Below, piece by piece: positions 54,901-61,587 of a stretch of DNA of 64,000 bases (positions within the stretch are counted from its first letter, which is position 1; the number at the start of each line of letters is the position of its first letter). Position numbers and translations under genes: made by a program. The notes under the pieces were generated by a model. That model was not told the DNA's origin, made no database searches, and saw only the letters and a list, made by a program, of their open reading frames with translations. The stretch comes from JBEBVQ01 sp037190845 (GTDB lineage Bacteria; Bacteroidota; Bacteroidia; Chitinophagales; Chitinophagaceae). Where the stretch lies: NCBI GenBank assembly GCA_037190845.1, contig JBBCJI010000019.1, forward strand, positions 158,056 to 222,055, in the 5' to 3' direction.

Positions 54901-55244
54901 TCGGAAGCAAAAAAGCGGACTTGGGGAGAGGATGTTACATGGATATAATTCGTTTTGGTGGTCGTATTACTTCCCTGCCCGTCGGATACGGTCAGCGAAA
55001 CGGTATAATAACCGGGCAAAATATAGGTTGTGGAGGGATTTTGCTGCGTAGAAGTCGTACCATTACCCAGATTCCAGTTCCATTGTACCGGATTACCGCT
55101 ACTGGCATCTGCAAACTGGACAACAATCGGCGCACAACCGGTAATGATATTTGCGTGAAAATCCGCGCTAAGTTGCGCATAAGACAACATAGATACAAAC
55201 ATCATACACACTACCAGATACCATGCGTATAATCTACTGGCCAT
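45942..55244 (-). CDS. Giant SprB-like surface adhesin with PKD repeats and gliding-motility-associated C-terminal domain (3100 aa)
   Basis: A signal peptide (cleavage near LSYAQ) is followed by 14 PKD domains (about residues 25-1175, each with a WxFGDG-type turn), then about 24 Ig-like repeats of about 75 residues (about 1175-2950, C-x-G-(D/T/E)-S ... Y-x-W-SP ... LSCTxC ... TTTYTV ... GCxD). A CHU_C-type sorting domain ends it (FVPNTFTPNGDGQND to KGDISLVR). It should be exported by the T9SS and held at the surface; the SprF-like partner follows. Within the Ig-like array, three repeat types form a 227-residue block repeated four times with exact 681-bp spacing. Gliding or adhesion is the likely role, ligand unknown. 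Confidence 0.92.
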   Translation of the reverse strand: MASRLYAWYLVVCMMFVSMLSYAQLSADFHANIITGCAPIVVQFADASSGNPVQWNWNLGNGTTSTQQNPSTTYILPGYYTVSLTVSDGQGSNTTTKTNYIHVTSSPQVRFFASDSQNICPPATIQFTNQTISGAPGNVNYNWDFGDGNTSNLENPGYTYTTPGNYLVTLVATNSNNCPGSLIRQIQVVNRPQANFSASNNTGCTAPLTVTFSNTSTNAGSYTWFFGDGGTSSVASPTRTYTAPGNYTVTLIARNAGGCADTLILSNLVRIARPAASFNLSSSSICAGTSVSFTNTSIGAASYEWNFGDNTTSTLATPPAKAYNTAGNYTIRLIAIHGSCRDTFIRTLTVLQRPVANFTADSAAGCKVPHTVQFTNSSTGASSYGWTFGDGGTSTQINPGHTYTTTGTRTVTLTATGPNGCTATRTMSVPVVILTPTITAMPAGGGCTGDTMRFTGAVSPPPYPISSYSWTFGDGGTGSGANTFHIYNTPGVYSVTLNILTVNGCLFTRTINVNMSARPDASFTASPLNICVNEPVTFTNTSTGALTDFWQFGDGIGSSSPNPVHRYQDTGTYTVRLIAFNNYCSDTVTEVDLIRVTGPEAAFIPVYSCTDRLSVAFTNNSVRAVDYSWDFGDGNSSILQSPTHPYAAAGTYTVRLVATDANGCRDTATSNITVYAPPTVDFSADDTSICKGQTVVFTRLANPAGYTYNWSFGEGTPSSASTITVSKQYNIANTYTVRLIVSDGRNCRDTMIKQNYIHVGAPVPQFTSAPNPATGCSPLTVNFTDQSTTPGSTMASRTWHFGDGTVLTGNDPAPSHTYYSSTAQNYNVKLVVADANGCRDSATVSSMVRITRPGANFNNPAQACKNQPVTFTNTSSGASSYIWDFGDGSTGSTQQHPVHTYTTAGTYSVRLIAVSSTGCRDTLLKNNTIRIDEVIAGFNVNDSVADCPPLIVQFGNTSSGASTYIWNFGNGISSSVTNPSTVYTMPGVYTVLLVATGNGCTDSAIRTITVNGPNAQGGFDYTPQSGCVPFTVSFSAVAVNTQTYSWDMNNGSTYTTATGAYTYTYTEPGAYVPVLVLSNSANCNVAFIGTDTIHVDELEGDFSFTASSFCIGNPVQFRDTVYQSGSQQITRNWDFGDGSGSIQQHPSHTYTAAGSYTVRLVLANGNGCADTITRNVTIHDLPVITATATPPAICPGETIQLQAAGADTFSWSPGADLSCTACPDPVATPLSPVTYVVWGTDAHGCTDSTSVSISTGIKPVLAVVSDTTVCYGADVTLTASGAATYTWLPATGLSCSNCPDPLITATATISYTVIGASSDGCTDTAQVTVTVNPLPVLTITPSQSICAGTSLQLQAGGADNYNWSPSAGLSCTACPDPVATPAATTTYIVTGTDINNCFDTAQVTVSVISSPSVNVTDRDICFGDSVQLQATGATTYQWLPATGLSCAACSDPLTSPATTTMYTVIGSIAGGCSDTVQVAVTVHDLPVVSGGQDQDICTGSSATLQATGAAAYNWSPGAGLSCTNCDNPTATPGGTTTYTVVGTDGNGCRDTSAVTITLLPLPAIITSPDDAICIGDSISLTASGAATYSWSPGTGLSCTGCSDPLASPVVTTTYTVIGTDTNSCVDSGRVTISVISRPVIVVADEDVCFGDSVQLQASGAATYQWSPATGLSCTACSDPLAAPSATTTYTIVGMLTSGCTDSVQATVTVHDLPVVSGGQDQDICTGSSATLQATGAAAYSWSPGAGLSCTNCDNPTATPGGTTTYTVVGTDGNGCRDTSAVTITLLPLPAIITSPDDAICIGDSISLTASGAATYSWSPGIGLSCTGCSDPLASPVVTTTYTVIGTDTNSCVDSGRVTISVISRPVIVVADEDVCFGDSVQLQASGAATYQWSPATGLSCTACSDPLAAPSATTTYTIVGMLTSGCTDSVQATITVHDLPVVSAGQDQEICIGSSAALQATGAVTYSWSPGTGLSCTNCDNPTATPSGTTTYTVVGTDGNSCRDTAEVVVTLLPLPVITTLPDDAICIGDSISLTASGAATYSWSPVTGLSCTNCADPLASPATTITYTVIGTDTNSCTDSAQVTINVISRPVILVADEDICLGDSVQLQASGAVTFQWSPADGLGCTNCPDPLASPAATTTYTVRGTLISGCSDSVEVTVTVHDLPVVSAGQDQEICTGLSATLQASGAATYSWSPGTGLSCTNCDNPTATPAGTTTYTLVGTDGNGCRDTTEVTVTLLPLPTITTSPDEDICIGDSISLTASGAATYSWSPATGLSCTACPDPLASPGVTTTYTVIGTDTNGCVDSARVTISVISRPVIVVSDEDVCLGDSVQLQASGAATYQWSPATGLSCTVCPDPLASPSSTTTYTIVGMLASGCTDSVRATVTVHDLPVVSAGQDQEICIGSSVALQATGAVTYSWSPGTGLSCTNCDNPTASPPDTMVYIVSGASAAGCINYDTVVVNVKPLPVISAGNNRIVCRGDTVHLAATGGVSYVWDATPDLSCLSCPDPVALPVAPATYRVTGTGTNNCTDTASMIVSFYPQPVLNGGGNRDLCIGDTLRLQASGGVSYTWSPATDISCVACADPDVWPATTTTYTLTGESTDGCVDSVQVTVTVHPIPVVSAGTDREICLGNNTVLNASGAATYTWTPASGLSCTNCATPSASPVATTLYTVIGLSQVGCADTAEVTVTVYPLPPVTTGTDPVICRGDTTQLQASGANVYVWSPPAGLSCTGCADPVANPSAPTTYTVTGTDTNGCVNTSQVRVLFYPDPVISAGSDQTICRGEFAQLQASGGISYTWSPTSGLSCTDCPDPVATPGADMRYYVTGTDENGCTGSDTVAVLVVQPVATSAGDDVRICAGQATRLSASGGVRYIWSPVEGLSCTECADPVARPDTTTRYRVIIAHNYCFEDTLYQSVEVLPIPTVDLGADQHIFAGEQVRLFANSMYASSYTWSPPDGLSCTDCIGPVATPDRTVTYQVTAYNELGCSATDDIRIVLKCDGSMLFVPNTFTPNGDGQNDRFFPHANGIRTVDMFKVFNRWGEVMFERQNMPVNDPVHGWDGTFKGQVLSPDTYVYILQATCINGEQVTVKGDISLVR
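48064..50787 (-). repeat. 681-bp higher-order repeat, four tandem copies
   Basis: The sequence coding VHDLPVVS recurs at 48064, 48745, 49426, 50107 and 50788, always 681 bases apart. Each block encodes three Ig-like repeats of different type (227 residues). The copies at 49426-50787 are nearly identical, which points to recent duplication or gene conversion. Confidence 0.93.
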
Positions 55245-55638
55245 AAAACGCTACGTTTAGTATAATCGAAAACCACCCAATACTTACCTCTCCTTATAAG
55301 CATGGCAAACACATATAGCATAACGAAATTAACATTTTGTTTTGAATATAAAAAATCACTGTATTAGAAGCTGTCTAAAATTATTTAAGGTCATCATCTG
55401 TAATAGTGGAAACATCCCCCTTGCCCCCTTCAAAGGGGGAGTTGCGCCGTTCCATGTTCATAGTTCCATGAAAGAACGAACTGATCGTCTCCCTTATGAG
55501 GGGAGACAGAGAGGGGTGTTACTCAGTAATACTTTTTTACCAACCATTTTTAAACAGGCTCTTAGCTAATTATAAAATGATGCCGGTAAATAAAAAATCC
55601 CTATTTTTCTGAACTTATATAATCAGATACTCATTATT
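55245..55638. other. Intergenic region between the adhesin and pntA
   Basis: This 394-base gap between divergent genes holds a structured repeat-like element (55412-55520) and A+T-rich flanks. I found no clear promoter pair for either gene. No coding sequence is supported. Confidence 0.5.
55412..55520. mobile_element. MITE-like or structured repeat element
   Basis: The ends AACATCCCC and GGGGTGTT form an inverted repeat (one bulge). Inside are three further hairpins: CCCCCT/AGGGGG, CGTTC/GAACG, and GTCTCCC/GGGAGAC. The whole could fold like a four-way junction of about 109 bases. No transposase is present. GC-rich C-runs and G-runs contrast with the A+T-rich flanks. No target-site duplication is obvious. 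Confidence 0.45.
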
Positions 55639-56712
55639 ATGATCATAGGTGTTTTAAAAGAACAGGCGCCCGAAATGCGTGTTTCACTTGTCCCGGAAAC
55701 AGTACAGGCATTGACAAAAATGAATGTACAGGTATGGATAGAACCGGGGGCCGGGACCGGTGCTTTTCATAGCGATGAGACATATGAAAAAGCCGGTGCA
55801 GTACTTAAAGACACATCCCTGATCAGCAGCGAAGCAGATTTAGTATTATCCATTCACGCAGATAACATTCCCGACAACCTGAAAGACGGACGGGTGCTGA
55901 TCGGCGTTTTTCAACCTTTGCACAACCAGGAAAAACTGGCACAATGGTCTGCAAAAAAACATACGGTATTCAGTCTTGATTCTATACCCCGTACTACCCG
56001 GGCACAGGTAATGGATGTGCTCAGCTCACAGGCCAATATTGCTGGGTATAAAGCTGTTTTACTGGCTGCAACTCAATATAGCCGCTATTTCCCGATGTTC
56101 ATGACAGCAGCGGGAAGCATTCCCCCCGCGAAAGTATTGATCCTGGGAGCTGGTGTGGCCGGATTACAAGCGATTGCTACCGCCCGACGATTAGGAGCTG
56201 TAGTAACCGTGTTTGATACCAGACCTGCTGTTAAAGAGGAAGTGTTGAGCCTCGGCGGGAAGTTTATCGAAGTGGAAGGAGCGGCAGACGCTTCAAAAGC
56301 GGGCGGCTACGCCGTTGCACAGGATGAGGCATTTCAGCAGCGGCAAAAGGAAAAAATACAGGAGCACATTGCCAAGTCGGATATTGTGATCACCACCGCA
56401 CAGATACCGGGAAAGAAAGCGCCGGTGTTGGTGACTCGTGAGATGATCGGCGCCATGCGTCCCGGATCGGTCATTATAGATCTGGCGGCAGCTACGGGTG
56501 GCAATACCGAGCTGACCCGAAACAATGAAACGGTGCTGCATAACGGCGTTGCCATTATAGGCAATTCGTCTTTACCGGCAACGATGCCCGCTGATGCGAG
56601 CAAGCTGTACAGCAAGAACGTCTTTAATTTTCTCAAGCTGATCATTGACCCGCAGGGAAAACTTAACCTGAACTTTGAAGATGATCTGGTGAAAGGAACA
56701 TGCATCCATTAG
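55639..56712 (+). CDS. pntA: NAD(P) transhydrogenase alpha subunit, part 1 (PntAA)
   Basis: This 357-residue protein begins MIIGVLKEQAPEMRVSLVPETVQALTKM, typical of the alanine dehydrogenase/PntAA N-terminal domain. The NAD(H)-binding fold has VLILGAGVAGLQAIATARRLGAVVTVFDTRP (about 169-199). It is the soluble subunit that swaps hydride between NADH and NADP in the proton-driven transhydrogenase. In split-type bacteria it is followed by pntAB and pntB. Here the next gene is convergent and unrelated, so the membrane subunits are absent nearby. The length fits PntAA without the TM tail. A 18-bp inverted repeat follows its stop. Confidence 0.87.
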   Translation: MIIGVLKEQAPEMRVSLVPETVQALTKMNVQVWIEPGAGTGAFHSDETYEKAGAVLKDTSLISSEADLVLSIHADNIPDNLKDGRVLIGVFQPLHNQEKLAQWSAKKHTVFSLDSIPRTTRAQVMDVLSSQANIAGYKAVLLAATQYSRYFPMFMTAAGSIPPAKVLILGAGVAGLQAIATARRLGAVVTVFDTRPAVKEEVLSLGGKFIEVEGAADASKAGGYAVAQDEAFQQRQKEKIQEHIAKSDIVITTAQIPGKKAPVLVTREMIGAMRPGSVIIDLAAATGGNTELTRNNETVLHNGVAIIGNSSLPATMPADASKLYSKNVFNFLKLIIDPQGKLNLNFEDDLVKGTCIH

Positions 56713-56760
56713 TTATGAATGATGAATTACCCGACAATTCAGAATTCATCATTCATAACT
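56711..56760. repeat. 18-bp inverted repeat between pntA and the FG-GAP gene
   Basis: AGTTATGAATGATGAATT (56711-56728) pairs perfectly with 56743-56760, 14-base loop. It shares its core with the sprA-DUF3078 repeat. It overlaps the pntA stop and lies between convergent genes, so it is probably a bidirectional terminator. Confidence 0.85.
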
Positions 56761-56774
56761 CATCATTAAAAGCA

Positions 56775-58694
56775 TCATTCTTTCACAAATACCCTGCTGA
56801 AGACCTGACCCTTCCCGGTCACACCACGCAGGATATAGTGACCGGGGGGCAAGTCTTTTACAGAATAATAGCCCGTGCCCGATACCAGCCTGTAACGACC
56901 CGGTTCAGATACCCTCCGGCCATGCACATCATACACCTCAAAGCTGCCTGCGACCGGATCGCCTCCCCACCCGATCAGCAGATACTCACGCGCAGGATTC
57001 GGATAGATCTGCAAAAGCGGTGCATCTTCCTTCATTTGTGTCTGCGCGACAGATAAACCTGTGCCCGTGATCTCCAGGTAACGGTTCACCGGAGGGTCAA
57101 CAACCGTCGTTACACTTCCTGCCTTATCCGGCCATACTACACGCACCGAGTCTATCCGGCTATGGCTACCCAAGCCAAACAACAGCGCAAAAGGTTGCTG
57201 GCCCGCTCCATTACCCCTGCCCGCATACACCTCACGCATACGCTGCACACCACCACTCCATATATATATCCTTGCACCGATACTGCTCCTGTTTACACCC
57301 TGTGGGGGGCGCAACTGAACCGCCGTCCAGTTATTATCCTGACCAATACGGTTCTCCAACATCTGTATATCCCTCGGAGCACCATTGCGGCAATACAATA
57401 TATCATCATCGCCGTCTAAGTCATAATCAACCGCCTCAACCCTGTGTACATCCCGTTGTGCTGTACCCGTCAATCCCAGCTCCTGCGTGATATCCGTCAA
57501 ATGGTGATCCATACCCTGACGGAACACATACAGACGATCCTTCGGAGGATCATAATAACCCTGTGTCATCACAAGATCCATCAACCCGTCATTGTCTACG
57601 TCAAGCCACGAAGCATCATAGTCCCCAAGGTGTGACGACTGGAGCCATTTACGCTCCGTAAGGCTACGCTCCGGGGTCAGCTTGTAATTTTCGGAGGCAC
57701 CACCGTTTACCACTATTGCAGACCTCCCTTCATTATTGCCGGCTCCACCATGCACCAGGTTGAAGAAGAAGTCCATGTCACCGTCATTGTCATAATCCTC
57801 CGGCGCATTCCCCCACATGCACATCGTCTGACCATTATCTCCTCCCATATAACGTGCATTGTAACCAATCGTTCCCGCGACATCTGTAAACGTACCATCA
57901 CCATTGTTCTTCAACAACTGACCATTCGTACGGCAGTATGGCGCCGTGGCGATATCTGGCCAGCCGTCATTATTCCAGTCCACCACACTACTACCGTACA
58001 TCGGCTCCTGCTGCGTGATACCCGCCTGTACGCTCACATTCCTGAACGTGCCGTCACCGTTCCCTTTCATCAGATACCCTGCGTCCCAGAGATTTTTATC
58101 ATAGTCCTTAAACCACGGCGCGATAAACAGATCTATATTACCGTCCCTGTCATAATCCAGAAAACTAAATCCCATCACATTCACCAAACCAAGCTCGTGC
58201 AAACCATTATCCGGAACCAGAATAAAGCCGCCACGACCATCGCCCAGCAGCACCTCGCAACGGTCACCCAGATCGGTGTAGCTGCTCAACCGGTGATAAT
58301 AATTACCACGAACAAGATCCACATTACCATCATTATTCACATCCGCGAGCGCTACCGCAAGCGTGCCACGGCTTACACCGCCGCCGGGCTGTGCATTCAC
58401 ACCTGAGGATGCCGTCACATCTATAAACATCCGGCCATTCACGCTACCGGGTGTCGTATCACGCACATTCAGGTACACACGAAGCGGATTCTCCGTCGCT
58501 GTCCCCCAGCCCCCATAGACAGCTACAATATCAGGGTAATGATCATTATTGATATCCGACACATATAGGTTGAATGCTGTAGCATTACCTAATCCCAGAT
58601 TATCCGTCTCCAGCGACAACCAGTCGCTTGCCTGCCCGTACAACAGGCATGAAAATCCCATGCAGGCCACAAAGCCTGTTACTCCCTTTACCAT
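56775..58694 (-). CDS. FG-GAP/VCBS repeat and ASPIC/UnbV-domain protein with T9SS type A sorting domain
   Basis: This 639-residue protein has a signal peptide (cleavage near LLYGQ, about 21). Residues about 40-430 hold FG-GAP/VCBS-type repeats with DxNxDGxxD calcium motifs (ISDINNDHYPDIV, LADVNNDGNVDLV, YDRDGNIDLF, NNDGWPDIA, YDNDGDMDF, VDNDGLMDLV, YDLDGDDDIL). An ASPIC/UnbV domain follows (about 460-530, SIGARIYIWSGGVQR ... LFGLGSHSRIDSVRVVWPD). The C-terminal type A sorting domain (IYPNPAREYLLIGWGG) directs T9SS export. A beta-propeller with calcium sites is likely; the function is unknown. Confidence 0.88.
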   Translation of the reverse strand: MVKGVTGFVACMGFSCLLYGQASDWLSLETDNLGLGNATAFNLYVSDINNDHYPDIVAVYGGWGTATENPLRVYLNVRDTTPGSVNGRMFIDVTASSGVNAQPGGGVSRGTLAVALADVNNDGNVDLVRGNYYHRLSSYTDLGDRCEVLLGDGRGGFILVPDNGLHELGLVNVMGFSFLDYDRDGNIDLFIAPWFKDYDKNLWDAGYLMKGNGDGTFRNVSVQAGITQQEPMYGSSVVDWNNDGWPDIATAPYCRTNGQLLKNNGDGTFTDVAGTIGYNARYMGGDNGQTMCMWGNAPEDYDNDGDMDFFFNLVHGGAGNNEGRSAIVVNGGASENYKLTPERSLTERKWLQSSHLGDYDASWLDVDNDGLMDLVMTQGYYDPPKDRLYVFRQGMDHHLTDITQELGLTGTAQRDVHRVEAVDYDLDGDDDILYCRNGAPRDIQMLENRIGQDNNWTAVQLRPPQGVNRSSIGARIYIWSGGVQRMREVYAGRGNGAGQQPFALLFGLGSHSRIDSVRVVWPDKAGSVTTVVDPPVNRYLEITGTGLSVAQTQMKEDAPLLQIYPNPAREYLLIGWGGDPVAGSFEVYDVHGRRVSEPGRYRLVSGTGYYSVKDLPPGHYILRGVTGKGQVFSRVFVKE

Positions 58695-58779
58695 ATGTTT
58701 CTTATTCTATTTTACATTACTGCTGATACGCGATCCCTGATCATCCCACGGAATGGAAACTGTTTCTGACTTCTTATTT

Positions 58780-61494
58780 TTAACGGAGCAAATGAAAATT
58801 ACCTTTGTCCAGAACCGGCTTGCCATCAATATGGTACTCCAGCATATACACATAAGTGCCCATCACACACGCACCGTCTTTGTAAAAACCGTCCCAGCCC
58901 TGGTACTTGTCCAATGTATAAAATACGCGCTGACCCCAGCGGTCAAATATACTCAAGCCGTAATGATCAAGCCGCCCGAGGTTACCCAGCACACGGAATA
59001 CATCGTTCTTACCATCACCATTTGGTGTAAACACATTCGGCATCCAGATATCGCAGAAGATCTGATGAATATTGATCGTATCACTCGCTACACCGCATTC
59101 ATTAGTACCAGTAACCGTATAAACTCCTCCGTGCTTTACAGACAATACAGCATCTGTACTACCGTCAGACCATACCAACCAGTCCGAATGCAATACCACC
59201 GGACGGAGCAGTAACGGCGTTTCTTCGCACACTGTGGTATCCATACCAAGCGCAACTACAGGATCCGGAAGATCAGTCAATAATATACTATCCCTACCTA
59301 TACATCTGTCCGGGGATACTACCGTGACATAATACAAACCCGCAGCACTGACCGGCAATCGTTGCTCCGCTGAGCCGTTATTCCAGGAATAACGGCTTCC
59401 TACATTACCTGCATCCAGTAAGATCGTCTGCCCCGGACATATATTCCGATCGCCGCCAAGATCAATGTATGGTAATGAAGCAATATTTACACTTACCGAA
59501 TCAGACATAACACATCCACCACGGCTCACCAATACCTGATATGTACCTGCTTCAGACACTGAGATCACCGGCTGTGTACTACCGGTGTTCCATAGATAGT
59601 TCGCCCCGGCAATCACTTCTCCAATCGTGTACGTATCCCCCGCGCATATCGTTGTATCATCCCCAATGTCTACAACAGGACGTGCTGAAAAAACCACCGT
59701 TACTGAATCCCGTCCGGAACACTGCCCATCCGTTATCTCCAGCCAGTAGATGCCGGAACGCGTCACTCTGATCGAAGGCAGGTTGACACCAGTACTCCAG
59801 AGGTAGACCGGATTTGAAAAAGCAACCGACGTACCCAGTAAAACAGTATCACCCTCACAGACCTGTTCAGCAGGAAATATCTCAATCGTAAAATGTACAG
59901 ATGCAGGCCCTGATAAGAGATAAGGCCCTACCGGCAATGATTCACAACCGTTGAAGAAAATACGGATACTATCATAGACACCGGAACCCAGATTATCCAG
60001 TCTCACTTTCCCTAACGGATCTGTGATCACCGGCTGCTGAAGTATACCGACGCCGTCTTTCGTATAATATATTCCACCTGTAACATTCGGCATATTCGTA
60101 TGTAGCAGCAATGCCCCGTCCTGGCCTCCGCATGTAACGGGCTGAATAATCGTTACAGAGTCAATCACCGGGGTGATCGTCGTCACATTACTGCAATACG
60201 CCGTCTGAGTAGGCAGCCCTTCATCCATCAGTAAATTCACCGGGTATGTGGTATTCGCCAGAGGAAATATTACCGGCGGTGGAGATGCGGAAGCAGCAGA
60301 TGGTATACCGGAGTTCGTACAACTGCCTAATGCCAGCCGGGTGAGCGTATTACCGGAAACATTAGGCACAAAGCTGTACAGCGAATCCCCTACACGAAAA
60401 AAATCGGACATTGGGTGCACCCCTGCCATTCCGCCCAAGTTACCCAAGTTGGTCGCAGAAAGCGCACCCGTTACCATACCCCCGGCAAACTGAAGCCTGA
60501 TCAGTCTAGTCGGAGAGCCAAGCGCATTCACGGCATAGCCGTACAATCCGTCGCACGTACGCAGGAACTGCATATCGCGCGGTCCGTTCAGCAACCCTCC
60601 GGGATTACCCAGGTTGACTGCTGTGGGGACATTCAGCAAAGAGGCGCCGAAATCCAGACGTGTGATCGAATGGTTGTCGACATTACAGATCAGGAAATGC
60701 CAGTTCCCGTTTTCTTTTATTTCACAAATACCGGTCGGGTAGGCCATGTTGCCCAGGTTACCCAGGCTGACCGCAACGGGCGCCGGGTTTGCCAGGCTAC
60801 TGCCGAAATTGATCCGGGTAATCATATTCGTGCCGGTACCGGAATTAGGTCCGCTCGGCTGAATGCTGACGATAAATGCCAGCCAGTCATTGCCTTCTCT
60901 AAAAAATTTGATATCCATCGGGAATGCCAGCGTATTACCCGGGTTACCCAGATTGGTTGCCACAGGACTGTTATTAGACAGACTGGCGCCGAAATCTATC
61001 CGTACAATGCATGAAGGCCCTTGCTGCCCGTCGCCACCCACAGAAAATCCGTACCAGTTACCGTTATCATAAACAACCTGAAATCCCTCATGCCCCAGAG
61101 GCAGCAGGCCTCCGATACGTCCGAGATTATAAGCTACTGGTGTATTCAGCAAACTGTTGCCAAAGGACAACCGGGTAAGGGTACCCGTATAATGGTTGGG
61201 AAGAAACGCATAATAATTCCCGGCATCCTGCACACATTTAACGTAAGTAGGTGTGACTAACATGCCACCGGGGTTACCCAGGTTGACCGCCGAAGGATTA
61301 ATATCTATTGCCGCGGAGCAGAAATTCCAGTAAAAATTGGAACCGCCTGCAGAAGTATTGGTAATGGTCACCGGCTGACCGCTGCATACAGGATTGGGGA
61401 TGGTAAAACCTGCCGTCTGCGCCTCCGCAGGATTTACTGCGAAGATCAGCCACAAGACCGCCGGCATACAGGGTAATATCCACTTCATGTTCAT
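58780..61494 (-). CDS. T9SS-exported protein with a propeller-like N-terminus and gliding-motility-associated C-terminal domain (904 aa)
   Basis: Start at 61494 (or 61488): an earlier ATG at 61548 would put the strong 61515-61554 hairpin inside the gene. The signal peptide ends near AEAQ. Residues about 35-415 contain six or seven repeats of the kind NLGNxGG ... W.F.... ITRLDFG.SL, most likely a beta-propeller. Then come four Ig-like repeats with C.GD.....G........W..G and a CHU_C-type sorting domain (IWMPNVFTPNGDGKNDVF, ending KGNFHLLR). It is expected to be exported and displayed at the surface. It lies downstream of the partial cargo gene on the same strand. Confidence 0.82.
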   Translation of the reverse strand: MNMKWILPCMPAVLWLIFAVNPAEAQTAGFTIPNPVCSGQPVTITNTSAGGSNFYWNFCSAAIDINPSAVNLGNPGGMLVTPTYVKCVQDAGNYYAFLPNHYTGTLTRLSFGNSLLNTPVAYNLGRIGGLLPLGHEGFQVVYDNGNWYGFSVGGDGQQGPSCIVRIDFGASLSNNSPVATNLGNPGNTLAFPMDIKFFREGNDWLAFIVSIQPSGPNSGTGTNMITRINFGSSLANPAPVAVSLGNLGNMAYPTGICEIKENGNWHFLICNVDNHSITRLDFGASLLNVPTAVNLGNPGGLLNGPRDMQFLRTCDGLYGYAVNALGSPTRLIRLQFAGGMVTGALSATNLGNLGGMAGVHPMSDFFRVGDSLYSFVPNVSGNTLTRLALGSCTNSGIPSAASASPPPVIFPLANTTYPVNLLMDEGLPTQTAYCSNVTTITPVIDSVTIIQPVTCGGQDGALLLHTNMPNVTGGIYYTKDGVGILQQPVITDPLGKVRLDNLGSGVYDSIRIFFNGCESLPVGPYLLSGPASVHFTIEIFPAEQVCEGDTVLLGTSVAFSNPVYLWSTGVNLPSIRVTRSGIYWLEITDGQCSGRDSVTVVFSARPVVDIGDDTTICAGDTYTIGEVIAGANYLWNTGSTQPVISVSEAGTYQVLVSRGGCVMSDSVSVNIASLPYIDLGGDRNICPGQTILLDAGNVGSRYSWNNGSAEQRLPVSAAGLYYVTVVSPDRCIGRDSILLTDLPDPVVALGMDTTVCEETPLLLRPVVLHSDWLVWSDGSTDAVLSVKHGGVYTVTGTNECGVASDTINIHQIFCDIWMPNVFTPNGDGKNDVFRVLGNLGRLDHYGLSIFDRWGQRVFYTLDKYQGWDGFYKDGACVMGTYVYMLEYHIDGKPVLDKGNFHLLR

Positions 61495-61514
61495 TTGTTT
61501 TATTCGTTTTATAA

Positions 61515-61554
61515 CGCCTGTTGCCCGGCGCCTGATATCGCCGGGCAACAGGCG
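61515..61554 (-). terminator. 16-bp perfect hairpin between two cargo genes
   Basis: CGCCTGTTGCCCGGCG (61515-61530) pairs with 61539-61554; loop CCTGATAT. On the minus strand it is followed by TTATAAAACG, with no long T-run. It may be a terminator for the upstream gene (ends 61588) or an attenuator/processing site before the next. Confidence 0.7.
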
Positions 61555-61587
61555 GAACAGGATTTACAAGGTTTTCGTCATAACACT

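Noticed and set aside
46000..55200. CRISPR-like array
   Set aside because: The periodic repeats are in frame inside one long coding sequence and encode Ig-like/PKD units; spacing and variability do not fit a CRISPR array.
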